From Actinomycetota bacterium (GTDB lineage Bacteria > Actinomycetota > Actinomycetes > Actinomycetales > Microbacteriaceae): DNA of 6,970 nt. Below are positions 1 to 6,391 of this stretch, one piece after another. Made by a program: the position numbers and the translations under genes. Location of the stretch: assembly GCA_018895315.1 (NCBI GenBank), contig JAHIOK010000120.1, positions 1 to 6,970 of the forward strand. Reading direction: 5' to 3'. Under the pieces are notes generated by a model that saw nothing but the letters and a program-made list of their open reading frames with translations, searched no databases and had not been told where the DNA came from. The first letter of the stretch is position 1; every line of letters starts with the position of its first letter.

Positions 1-235
1 CGCCCTGTCCGACGGTCCGCGCGGGTCGCGCCCGATGTACCTCACGCGCGCCGGAGCGGAGATGCATGACCTCATGCTGCCGATCTCGCTCCGCGGGCAG
101 GAGATCGTGCTGTCGCATCTCGCTGCGGAGGACATCACCCGGCTGAACGACCTGCTGCTGGGCATGCTCGAAGAGACCCGTGCGCTGATGACCCTCGAAA
201 GCGAGGCGATGGCCGAGGAGCGGGGAACCGTGTGA
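1..235 (+). CDS. MarR-family transcriptional regulator, C-terminal part (5' end outside window)
   Basis: The frame is open from base 2 to the TGA at 233-235, giving about 77 residues of a protein that begins outside the window. It starts in the wing of a winged helix (SDGPRGSR), followed by a strand (MYLTRAG) and the long C-terminal dimerisation helices (MHDLMLPISL onward, ending LLLGMLEETRALM). By eye about 25 of 62 aligned residues match the complete MarR regulator at 5798-6391, including the GSR wing tip, LT..G and MHD, so the two are paralogues. MarR proteins are cytoplasmic dimers that usually repress neighbouring genes until a small, often aromatic, ligand binds. The gene converges on the aldehyde dehydrogenase, with 21 nt between the stop codons. 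The DNA-recognition helix lies outside the window, so its operator and target cannot be judged. Confidence 0.85.
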   Translation, partial: ALSDGPRGSRPMYLTRAGAEMHDLMLPISLRGQEIVLSHLAAEDITRLNDLLLGMLEETRALMTLESEAMAEERGTV

Positions 236-256
236 GCGCGGTGGCCCTGGTGAGGT

Positions 257-1738
257 TCATCCAGCCGGCCCCGGGTCGACCGCAATCGTGACGGACTTCA
301 CACGCAGGTAGGAATCCAGCGCCTCCGGCCCGCTCTCGCGCCCCCACCCAGACGACTTGACCCCGCCGAACGGCACGGCGTGGTCGAGCGCCGACCAGGT
401 GTTGACCCAGATGAGTCCCGCATCGAGGGCGGCCGCGACCCGGTGCGCACGGCTGATGTCCGCGGTCTGCACTCCGGCGGCCAATCCATACGCGGTGCTG
501 TTCGCGAGCGCGATGGCTTCGGATTCGTCGTCGAAGGGCTGCACGGTGAGGACCGGCCCGAAGATCTCCTCCTGCACGGCCTCAGCCATATTGGGGAGGT
601 CGGCGACGACGGTGGGCGGGTAGTAGAAGCCGCCGTCGAGGTCGAGCCGTGTTCCCCCGGCGACGACCCGGCCACCGGCGGCGACGGCGCCATCGACCAT
701 CGCCTCGACGCGATCGCGTTGAGCGGCGCTCACGAGCGGGCCCACGACCGTGCCTGCATCGGAGGGGCGCCCGACCGGGACGTGTCCGACGGCACCGGCG
801 AGGAGGTCGACGAGCGTCGAATAGATAGGACGTTCGACGATCAGTCGAGTGCCCGCCATACAGAACTGACCGGTGTTGTAAACGAACGAACCGATGACGG
901 TGTCGACGACCTTGGCGAGGTCGGCGTCGGCGAAGACGATGTTCGCGCCGTTTCCCCCCAGTTCCACCATGACGGGTTTGAGGCACTCACCTGCCGTGCG
1001 CGCGACGATCCGGCCGATCGTGGTCGAGCCGGTGAAGGCCACCATGTCCACGCCAGGGTGACGCACGAGGGCATCGCCGAGCTCGGCACCAGCACCGGGC
1101 AGCACGTTGAGCACTCCCGCGGGGAGGCCCGCTTCGGCGAGGATCTCGGCCAGAAGGAGAGCGGAGAGCGGGGTCTGGGGCGCCGGCTTGTGGATGACCG
1201 CATTGCCGGCGGCGAGCGCGGGGGCGATCTTCGACGCGGCGAGGATGAGGGGGAAGTTGAACGGGCTGATCGCCGCGATGACACCGCGCGGCTCGCGGCG
1301 CGTGAAGGCGAAGGTCTGACCCGCCGTCTCGCGTACCGCGCCGTCGATGTGCGGTGCGAGGGTCGCGTAGTACTCGAACTGGTCGATCGCTCCCGGAACG
1401 TCGATGGCGCGAGCGAGCGAGATCGGCTTGCCACCGTCGAGGCTCTCGGCCTGCGCGAGCTGCTCGGTGCGCTCCCGCATCAGTTCGACGGCGCGCAGGA
1501 GAATCCGGGAGCGCTCGCGGCCCGTCATCCGCCCCCACGGCCCTCGTCGTGCATCTTGCGCAGCGGCGACGGCGGCATCGACATCGACGACGCTCGCGGA
1601 GGCCACGGAGGCGATCACGGATGCCGTGGCGGGGTCGATCACGTCCATGCGGCCACCGTCGGCGGCTGCTGTCCACCGTCCGCCGATGAACAGTTCGGCC
1701 GGCCACGTGTGGGGTGCAGCACTCACAATGGAGCTCAT
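257..1738 (-). CDS. NAD(P)-dependent aldehyde dehydrogenase
   Basis: A 493-residue protein, the usual length for the ALDH superfamily, which oxidises aldehydes to carboxylic acids in the cytoplasm. All catalytic landmarks are present: oxyanion-hole Asn161 in SPFNFP, cofactor-binding Lys184 in HKPA, the FTGST loop at 235-239, general base Glu259 in VELGGN, nucleophile Cys293 in NTGQFCMAG, Glu391 and Phe393 in EEIFGP, and PFGGVKSSGWGRE at 456-468. The start is ATG 1738, preceded by a strong AGGAGG (1744-1749 on this strand) five bases upstream. It has its own promoter in the 117-bp gap before it and is probably transcribed apart from the P450 operon, because a hairpin separates them. Substrate cannot be read from sequence; the fold resembles betaine-, vanillin- and hydroxybenzaldehyde-type dehydrogenases. 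An aromatic aldehyde or a small aldehyde released by the P450 would both fit. The family call is very secure, the substrate unknown. Confidence 0.95.
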   Translation of the reverse strand: MSSIVSAAPHTWPAELFIGGRWTAAADGGRMDVIDPATASVIASVASASVVDVDAAVAAAQDARRGPWGRMTGRERSRILLRAVELMRERTEQLAQAESLDGGKPISLARAIDVPGAIDQFEYYATLAPHIDGAVRETAGQTFAFTRREPRGVIAAISPFNFPLILAASKIAPALAAGNAVIHKPAPQTPLSALLLAEILAEAGLPAGVLNVLPGAGAELGDALVRHPGVDMVAFTGSTTIGRIVARTAGECLKPVMVELGGNGANIVFADADLAKVVDTVIGSFVYNTGQFCMAGTRLIVERPIYSTLVDLLAGAVGHVPVGRPSDAGTVVGPLVSAAQRDRVEAMVDGAVAAGGRVVAGGTRLDLDGGFYYPPTVVADLPNMAEAVQEEIFGPVLTVQPFDDESEAIALANSTAYGLAAGVQTADISRAHRVAAALDAGLIWVNTWSALDHAVPFGGVKSSGWGRESGPEALDSYLRVKSVTIAVDPGPAG

Positions 1739-1785
1739 CTGATCCTCCTCGTCGAGAGATCGGGCATCGCGGCGTCGCGACTGGT

Positions 1786-1802
1786 TTCAGTTTACCTGTG
1801 AT
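1786..1802 (+). promoter_or_regulatory. Shared 17-bp element, copy 1 (candidate operator)
   Basis: Reads TTCAGTTTACCTGTGAT on the plus strand. It matches copy 3 (6829-6845, reverse complement) at 14 of 17 positions and copy 2 (5741-5757) at 11 of 17. It includes the imperfect dyad CAG-N5-CTG and covers the predicted -10 box of the leftward aldehyde dehydrogenase promoter. Candidate binding site for one or both MarR regulators. Confidence 0.5.
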
Positions 1803-1818
1803 ACGACATGCAGTTCAA
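1789..1818 (-). promoter_or_regulatory. Probable promoter of the aldehyde dehydrogenase gene
   Basis: On the minus strand TTGAAC (1818-1813) and TAAACT (1794-1789) are separated by 18 nt. The first matches TTGACA at four of six positions and the second fits the actinobacterial TAnnnT -10. Transcription would start near 1782, leaving a leader of about 44 nt that carries the AGGAGG ribosome binding site. The -10 box lies inside the shared 17-bp element at 1786-1802, so an operator role for that element would mean repression by blocking polymerase. Predicted by eye only. Confidence 0.5.
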
Positions 1819-1821
1819 TGG

Positions 1822-1846
1822 CCACTCCCGCCCGGCGGCGAGGTGG
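1822..1846 (-). terminator. GC-rich hairpin after the P450 operon (possible terminator)
   Basis: Starting about 10 nt after the reductase stop codon, the transcript can fold into a stem made of CCA/TGG, CTC/GAG and CCGC/GCGG, with two single-base bulges and a three-base loop. No U-run follows, so it is not a classical intrinsic terminator, although actinobacterial terminators often lack one. It sits just before the -35 box of the aldehyde dehydrogenase promoter, where a transcript end would be expected. Confidence 0.4.
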
Positions 1847-1855
1847 TCGACGCGC

Positions 1856-2797
1856 TCAGATCTCGAGGATGAGGCGGTCGCCCTTGCATCGCGAGACGCA
1901 GATCATCATGACCTCGGACTCCTCGCGCTCACGGGCATTGAGCACCGCGTCTCGATGATCGGGTACTCCGCCGAGAACGAACGTCTCGCATGTACCGCAC
2001 GTCCCCCCGCGGCACGACGACGGCGCCGACACCCCGGCTGCGACGACCCGGTCGAGAATCGATTCGCCCGGGAGGACGGTGATCGTCTTGCCGGTCAGCG
2101 AGAGTTCGACCTCGAAGGGGTGATCGGACTCCGAGTCCACGACGGCATCGTTGACGAATCGCTCCACCCGCAGCAGAACGCCGGCCTCCGCGCAGAGCAC
2201 CTCGAGCTCGTCGAGCAGCCGCGACGGACCGCAGGCGTACATGTCGGCGCCGGCAGCATCGCTGACGATCGCCGGCAACGCCATGCGCTCCCCCGCCGCG
2301 CTCGCGTACACGCGCACACGCTCGCCGTACTTCTCCAGCTCGGCACCAAAAGCCATGGTGCCGGGCTCTCGACCGGCATAGTGCAGCGACCAGTCGGCGC
2401 CGGCAGCCTCGGCCGCGGCGACCATCGGCAGGAGCGGGGTGATGCCGATGCCTCCGGCGATGAAGACCATCCGTGCGCTCGGCGCGAAGCCGAACACCGC
2501 TCGGGGGGCGGAGACCCGCACGAGCTGACCGGCACGCACCCGCTCGTGGATGCTGCGGCTTCCCCCTTCCCCGTCGAGCTCGAGCAGGACGGCGATGCGG
2601 TACTGCGATCGATCGGCCGGGTCTCCGCACAGCGAGTACTGCCGCACGAGTGCCACCTCGCCGGGGCGATCGATGTGCACGTCGATGTGCGCCCCCGGCA
2701 TCCATTCGGGCAACTCGGCGCCCTGGGGATCGACGAGCACGAGCCCCGCGATCCCGTCGGCCTCGTCGATGCGGCGGGCGACCTGCAGCGTCAGCAT
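1856..2797 (-). CDS. Phthalate dioxygenase reductase/VanB-type oxidoreductase with C-terminal [2Fe-2S] ferredoxin domain
   Basis: A 313-residue electron-transfer protein with the phthalate-dioxygenase-reductase layout. A flavin-binding barrel carries RQYSL (52-56). A nucleotide-binding domain carries GGIGITP (115-121) and the CGP motif (189-191). A short linker leads to a plant-type ferredoxin domain with cluster ligands Cys262, Cys267, Cys270 and Cys300 (CRGGTCGTC then MMIC). Such proteins move electrons from NADH through FMN to the cluster and then to an oxygenase. Known partners are Rieske oxygenases (VanA, phthalate dioxygenase) and, as a fused domain, CYP116B-type P450s. No Rieske oxygenase is in the window and the P450 lies two genes upstream in the same operon, so the P450 is the likely partner (inference). 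The start ATG overlaps the kinase stop codon in ATGCTGA, with GAGGA seven bases upstream, which points to translational coupling. Confidence 0.93.
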   Translation of the reverse strand: MLTLQVARRIDEADGIAGLVLVDPQGAELPEWMPGAHIDVHIDRPGEVALVRQYSLCGDPADRSQYRIAVLLELDGEGGSRSIHERVRAGQLVRVSAPRAVFGFAPSARMVFIAGGIGITPLLPMVAAAEAAGADWSLHYAGREPGTMAFGAELEKYGERVRVYASAAGERMALPAIVSDAAGADMYACGPSRLLDELEVLCAEAGVLLRVERFVNDAVVDSESDHPFEVELSLTGKTITVLPGESILDRVVAAGVSAPSSCRGGTCGTCETFVLGGVPDHRDAVLNAREREESEVMMICVSRCKGDRLILEI

Positions 2798-4482
2798 CCG
2801 AGTGTCCTCGCGAGTACCTCGAACTGCAGCGCGATCGCCCGCGCTCCCGGGTCGGGCACGCCGAGCGCGCGGTCGCCGACGTAGCTGCTGCGCCCGAGGG
2901 TGGGGCGCAGAGCCGCGGTCGCGTCGGCGCCGCGCGCGGCCGCGACGGCGGCGGCGGCCACATCGACGGCTGCTCGGGTCAGCGCGTCGGACGCGGGCTG
3001 GAGAGCATCGACCATCGTGCTGTCACCCGGAGCCGCCCCGCCCACGCTGCGCACGCGCGCCACGCCGGCGGCGAACGCCTCGGCCCAACGATCGGGTGAG
3101 GGTGCTCTCCGTTGCCCCTGCAGCGCCTCAGACATCGCCAGCAGCAGGATGCTGTAGAGCGGCCCGGATGTGCCGCCGACCTCGCGGCGCACGAGCTGCG
3201 ACACGGCGACCAGCGCCGAAGCGGCATCGGAAGCGCGGCGAAGCGTGTCGCCCGCCGCAAGGATCGCCGCCGCCCCGCGGGCGAGGTTGATGCCGAGATC
3301 TCCATCACCGACCTCGCGGTCCAGCGTTGTGAGCTCGGGCTCGGCCGCTTCGAGCGCCCGAGCGATCTCGTCGATCACGTCGATCATCCGCCCGACCTCG
3401 GGCCCGCCCTCCGCATCACCCTCCGCGACCGGCACGGGATGCGGCGCCGGCACCTCGGTAGCGCGCCCGGCATCGAAGGGGGCCGTCCATGCGGGGAATG
3501 CCAGGGTGCGAGCCGGAGCAGACAGGAGCGCCACGGATTCGTCATCCACCCGCGCGACCGTGACGGAAGCGCCCGGCATCTCGAGCGACGTCAAGAACGG
3601 CGCCGCCCAGGTCAGGCGCACCACCATCCCCCTGCGTGCCAGCTCGGCGAGCACGTCGCCGTGCAGTATTCGCAGCTCGAGATCCGGCGTGGAGCCCAGC
3701 GAATTGACCAGGACGACGACCTCGTCACCCGCGACGAGACCGCGGTCGTCGACGACCGCGCCGACGAGTCGTTGCGCGATCTCGCGGCTGGCGACGATCG
3801 TCCCGCGCTCACTGCCGGCTTCACCGTGGATGCCGAGGCCCCATTCGACCTCGTCGGGCCCGAGCCGGAACGACGCTTCGGCAGCTCCCGGCACGACACA
3901 CGCGCCGAGCGCGACACCCATGGTCGCGGCTCCCTCGAGGAACGCGCGGGTGATCGCGGCAACCTGGTCCAGGCTCTGTCCCGCCTCGGCAGCGGCGCCG
4001 GCGATCTTGTGGGCGAGAACCGTTGCGGTGAGCCCTCGCCGCCCGGCGCGGGACACATCGCCGAGGGCTGCATCGTCGGCGACGACGACCGTTTCGACCC
4101 GGATCCCGTCGGCACGGGCCATCTCGGCGGCAAGGCCGAAGTTCAGGCGATCACCGGTGTAGTTCTTGACGATGAGCACCACCCCCGCCGCCGTCGCGAC
4201 GGAATGGATCGCGGCATAGACGGCGTCGACGGACGGCGACGTGAAGACGGGGCCGAGAACGGCGGCATCCAGCATCCCCTCTCCGACATACCCGGCATGC
4301 GCCGGTTCGTGCCCCGACCCACCGCCGGTGACGAGGGCAACGCGATCGTCGCTCTTTCGGGTCGATGCCGAACGCACGACGATGGGCCATCCGGTGACGC
4401 GGGAGAGATGGCCCGTGCCGCCGACGAGGCCCGCGATGTAGTCCTCGATGACGGTCGACGGGGAGTTCAGGATCTTCTTCAT
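2791..4482 (-). CDS. Dihydroxyacetone kinase, fused DhaK-DhaL (ATP-dependent type)
   Basis: A 563-residue fusion of the kind found in Citrobacter freundii, which uses ATP rather than the PTS subunit DhaM. The DhaK half (about 1-335) shows GGGSGHEPAHAGYVG (53-67), Asp111 in KNYTGD, and His219 in GLGIHGE, the residue that covalently binds the ketone in this family. The DhaL half (about 365-563) shows Asp388, Asp393 and Asp395 for Mg-ATP (LDREVGDGD), GGTSG (436-440), GDSTMVDAL (486-494) and GRSSYVGDRALGVPDPGA (530-547). Leu396 replaces the histidine usual in DGDHG. The product would be dihydroxyacetone phosphate, or glyceraldehyde phosphate if the aldose is used. Related fused kinases act on erythrulose, so the exact ketose is open. 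ATG 4482 is chosen over an in-frame ATG 29 codons upstream because AGGTGG lies six bases before it, the family N-terminus MKKILNSP begins there, and the longer form would overlap the P450. It starts 1 nt after the P450 stop. Confidence 0.93.
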   Translation of the reverse strand: MKKILNSPSTVIEDYIAGLVGGTGHLSRVTGWPIVVRSASTRKSDDRVALVTGGGSGHEPAHAGYVGEGMLDAAVLGPVFTSPSVDAVYAAIHSVATAAGVVLIVKNYTGDRLNFGLAAEMARADGIRVETVVVADDAALGDVSRAGRRGLTATVLAHKIAGAAAEAGQSLDQVAAITRAFLEGAATMGVALGACVVPGAAEASFRLGPDEVEWGLGIHGEAGSERGTIVASREIAQRLVGAVVDDRGLVAGDEVVVLVNSLGSTPDLELRILHGDVLAELARRGMVVRLTWAAPFLTSLEMPGASVTVARVDDESVALLSAPARTLAFPAWTAPFDAGRATEVPAPHPVPVAEGDAEGGPEVGRMIDVIDEIARALEAAEPELTTLDREVGDGDLGINLARGAAAILAAGDTLRRASDAASALVAVSQLVRREVGGTSGPLYSILLLAMSEALQGQRRAPSPDRWAEAFAAGVARVRSVGGAAPGDSTMVDALQPASDALTRAAVDVAAAAVAAARGADATAALRPTLGRSSYVGDRALGVPDPGARAIALQFEVLARTLGC

Positions 4483-4483
4483 G

Positions 4484-5692
4484 TCAGACCACCTCGACGC
4501 GCGCGGGCAGTGATTCGAAGCCGCGCAGCCAGTTGTTGACGATCCTGACCGGCTCTCCGGCAGGCGCAATCGTTCGCACGCGCCGGGCGAGGGCGGAGAG
4601 CAGGCAGGTGGCCTCCATCCGGGCCATCATCTGCCCCACGCAGCCGTGGATGCCGGTCCCGAAGGCGAGATGCCCGGTGGCATCCCGCTCGAGGTCGTAG
4701 ACATCGGGGTTCTCCCACCGCCGCGGGTCGCGGTTCGCTGCGGCGAGATCCATCACGACCTTCTCGCCCTCCTGCAGCGCGACGCCGCCGAGAACGCACG
4801 GCCGCGACGTCGTGCGCGCAATGAACGGACTGGGAGCATTCCACCGCAGGCCCTCTTCGAACGCCCGACGGGCAAGGGACGGGTCGTCATGCAGCGCAGC
4901 CCACGCATCGGGCTGCGAGATCAGCGCGAGGAACGTGTGCTGGATGCCGAAAATCGTCGTATCGACGCCGGCCGAGAGGAAGGTGCGCACGAGCATCGCG
5001 GCGTCATCGTGCGAGATCGTCGCCTCGTCGGCGAACTCGTAGATCGTCTGCCCGAGGCCACCGGGACGCAGCGACTCGCGCCGCATCTGCCAGTTCACCC
5101 ACGTGGCCGCTTCCTCGGCCGCCGCCTGCGCGCGATGGAAGTGCTCGTTGCGCGGGCCCTGTGCCTGAAAGTTGAGATTCGAGTACGGCAGGAGGTGCTG
5201 GCGTCCCTCGGGGTCGATGCCGAGGGCATCGGGCAGTACCTGCAATGGGTACGCAACGGCGAGCTGCGGGGCGAGGTCGATCTCGGGGCCGTCCGCGAGC
5301 ACGCGGTCGACGAGTTCATCGGCGCGCTGCTGGAACTCCTCCGTCACCCGCCGCACGACGCGCGGGCTGAGTACCGACGTCATCACGCGGCGGTAGGTGC
5401 CGTGCGAGGGCGGATCGTTCTCGAGGATGACGCTGGGTTTGCGCCAGTTCTCGGTGCGCTTGGTGTTGGTGAGCCCGGTTCCCGCCGACGACTCGAACGT
5501 CTCGTAGTCGCGGAACACCTGATCGATGACGTCATGCCTGCCGGTGAACCACACGCCGTGCGCGGGAATCCACACGAGCTCGGCCGTCTCGCGGATCAGG
5601 GTGTCGATCGGCAGTGGATCGAGGAGGCTCTCCGTGGAGAAGGGGTCGATTTCGAGAACCGGGGCGTCCTCGCGCACGGCCGCATCGCTCAT
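4484..5692 (-). CDS. Cytochrome P450, CYP199A-like (probable aromatic-acid hydroxylase/O-dealkylase)
   Basis: A soluble 402-residue bacterial P450 with no membrane anchor. It shows the oxygen-activating I-helix SAGVDTT (240-246; Asp244, Thr245), the ExxR pair Glu280/Arg283, and the haem loop HLAFGTGIHGCVG with axial Cys351. From memory it aligns along its length with CYP199A2/A4 of Rhodopseudomonas, which O-demethylate 4-methoxybenzoate: LEIDPFS, NWRKPSVILENDPPSH, AYPLQVLPDALG, LLPY, GPRNE, RTTSR, ANRDPRRW and NNWLRGFESLP all have close counterparts. Arg84, Ser87, Arg236 and Thr237 fall where CYP199A4 binds the substrate carboxylate (Arg92, Ser95, Arg243, Ser244). Gln178, Ser288 and Ile291 replace pocket residues Phe185, Val295 and Phe298, so the para-substituent accepted is probably different. 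First gene of the operon; GGAG lies five bases before the ATG. P450 identity is certain, the CYP199-like placement likely, the substrate unknown. Confidence 0.95.
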   Translation of the reverse strand: MSDAAVREDAPVLEIDPFSTESLLDPLPIDTLIRETAELVWIPAHGVWFTGRHDVIDQVFRDYETFESSAGTGLTNTKRTENWRKPSVILENDPPSHGTYRRVMTSVLSPRVVRRVTEEFQQRADELVDRVLADGPEIDLAPQLAVAYPLQVLPDALGIDPEGRQHLLPYSNLNFQAQGPRNEHFHRAQAAAEEAATWVNWQMRRESLRPGGLGQTIYEFADEATISHDDAAMLVRTFLSAGVDTTIFGIQHTFLALISQPDAWAALHDDPSLARRAFEEGLRWNAPSPFIARTTSRPCVLGGVALQEGEKVVMDLAAANRDPRRWENPDVYDLERDATGHLAFGTGIHGCVGQMMARMEATCLLSALARRVRTIAPAGEPVRIVNNWLRGFESLPARVEVV

Positions 5693-5740
5693 GGTGACTC
5701 CATTGTTCGCCGGGGCACGTCGCGCGTGCCGGATGTCACG

Positions 5741-5757
5741 TTCAGGTTATATATAAA
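5741..5757 (+). promoter_or_regulatory. Shared 17-bp element, copy 2 (candidate operator between P450 and marR)
   Basis: Reads TTCAGGTTATATATAAA on the plus strand and matches copy 3 at 13 of 17 positions. It contains the perfect 10-bp palindrome TTATATATAA (5747-5756), an AT-rich island in very GC-rich DNA. It covers the predicted -10 box of the P450 operon and ends four bases before the proposed -35 box of the divergent MarR gene. A protein bound here could control both, including autoregulation of the MarR gene. Confidence 0.5.
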
Positions 5758-5772
5758 CCACTTCATCGACAA
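5744..5772 (-). promoter_or_regulatory. Probable promoter of the P450-kinase-reductase operon
   Basis: On the minus strand TTGTCG (5772-5767) and TAACCT (5749-5744) are separated by 17 nt. The -35 matches TTGACA at four of six positions and the -10 fits TAnnnT. The -10 aligns exactly with the TAAACT box of the aldehyde dehydrogenase promoter when the shared elements are superposed, which supports the choice. The start would be near 5737, with a leader of about 45 nt before ATG 5692. Nearby TATATA and TATAAC hexamers are alternatives with worse -35 partners. Confidence 0.5.
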
Positions 5773-5790
5773 GAGGAAGCTGGCTAGACT
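5762..5790 (+). promoter_or_regulatory. Probable leaderless promoter of the complete marR gene
   Basis: TTCATC (5762-5767) and TAGACT (5785-5790) are 17 nt apart, and the ATG at 5798 follows the -10 after 7 nt, so transcription would begin at or next to the start codon. The only Shine-Dalgarno-like run, AGAGGAAG at 5771-5778, ends 19 nt before the ATG, too far to serve. The -35 is weak and shares one base with the divergent P450 -35. Confidence 0.4.
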
Positions 5791-5797
5791 GCCGGCG

Positions 5798-6391
5798 ATG
5801 GCCGCTCCCCGCATTCCGCTCCCCGATTCGGCCGTCGCGCAGGCGGTCGAGCAGGGACTGGTGACCGAGCGCCTCGCGCACACGATCGATCGCGACTCGT
5901 TCTCGCCCGCGCTGCTGGGCCTGCTCAACAACGTGCTGGTGTGGGGCGGATCCCGCGTCTTCACCGCTCTCTACGGGGTCGGCACCAACGAGTGGAGAGT
6001 CATCAGCGCCCTCGGCAATCACCCGGGCGCCACTGCCCGCGACCTCTGCGAAATCCTCGGCATCAACAAGTCGATCGCATCGAAAAGCGTCGGCGTGCTC
6101 GTGGCGGCGGGATACGTCGGCCAAGCGGACGGACGGCGAGGGTCACGGCACCTGTTCCTCACCGAGACCGGAGCGGCCATGCACGACGAACTCATGCCGG
6201 TCGCGGTGCGCCGAACGGACATCCTCGAGGGCCGCCTGTCCACGTCGGAGGTGACCGAGCTTCATCGGCTTCTGGCGAAGATGCTCGAATCAGCCGGTGA
6301 CCTCCAGAAGTATGAACGGGATCTGCTCGCGGCGGGCGCCGATCACTCTTCGCGCACGAAGAGCGATCCGAACGGCGCACCGGGCAGGTAG
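5798..6391 (+). CDS. MarR-family transcriptional regulator
   Basis: A 197-residue winged-helix regulator. An N-terminal helical arm (about 1-60, including LVTERLAHTI and SPALLGLLNNVL) precedes the DNA-binding region: TNEWRVISALGNHPGATARD (63-82), a recognition helix about NKSIASKSVGVLVAAGYV (90-107), the wing DGRRGSRHLFLTETG (111-125), then long dimerisation helices (127-180). The fold is typical of MarR dimers that respond to small ligands, often aromatic acids or phenols. It is divergent from the P450 operon with 105 bp between starts, the classic position for a local regulator, and element copy 2 lies between them. ATG 5798 is chosen because it is the first plausible start of the open frame and sits 7 nt after a -10-like box. 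The last 16 codons overlap the opposing HtaA-like gene. It is paralogous to the partial MarR at the left edge. Ligand unknown; an aromatic substrate of the P450 is the natural guess. Confidence 0.92.
   Translation: MAAPRIPLPDSAVAQAVEQGLVTERLAHTIDRDSFSPALLGLLNNVLVWGGSRVFTALYGVGTNEWRVISALGNHPGATARDLCEILGINKSIASKSVGVLVAAGYVGQADGRRGSRHLFLTETGAAMHDELMPVAVRRTDILEGRLSTSEVTELHRLLAKMLESAGDLQKYERDLLAAGADHSSRTKSDPNGAPGR

Noticed and set aside
380..4539. Long plus-strand open frames at 380-1801, 1808-2884 and 3112-4539
   Set aside because: They lie opposite the aldehyde dehydrogenase, reductase and kinase genes, show no family motifs, and are Arg/Gly/Asp-rich as expected for the antisense of GC-rich codons.
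4483..4569. 29-residue N-terminal extension of the kinase
   Set aside because: It overlaps the P450 3' end in another frame, lacks similarity to DhaK, and the internal ATG at 4482 has a good ribosome binding site and the family N-terminus.
4646..5797. Upstream open extension of the complete MarR frame to 4646
   Set aside because: It is antisense to the P450, has no motif, and would pass through the divergent promoter region. The MarR fold begins after the ATG at 5798.
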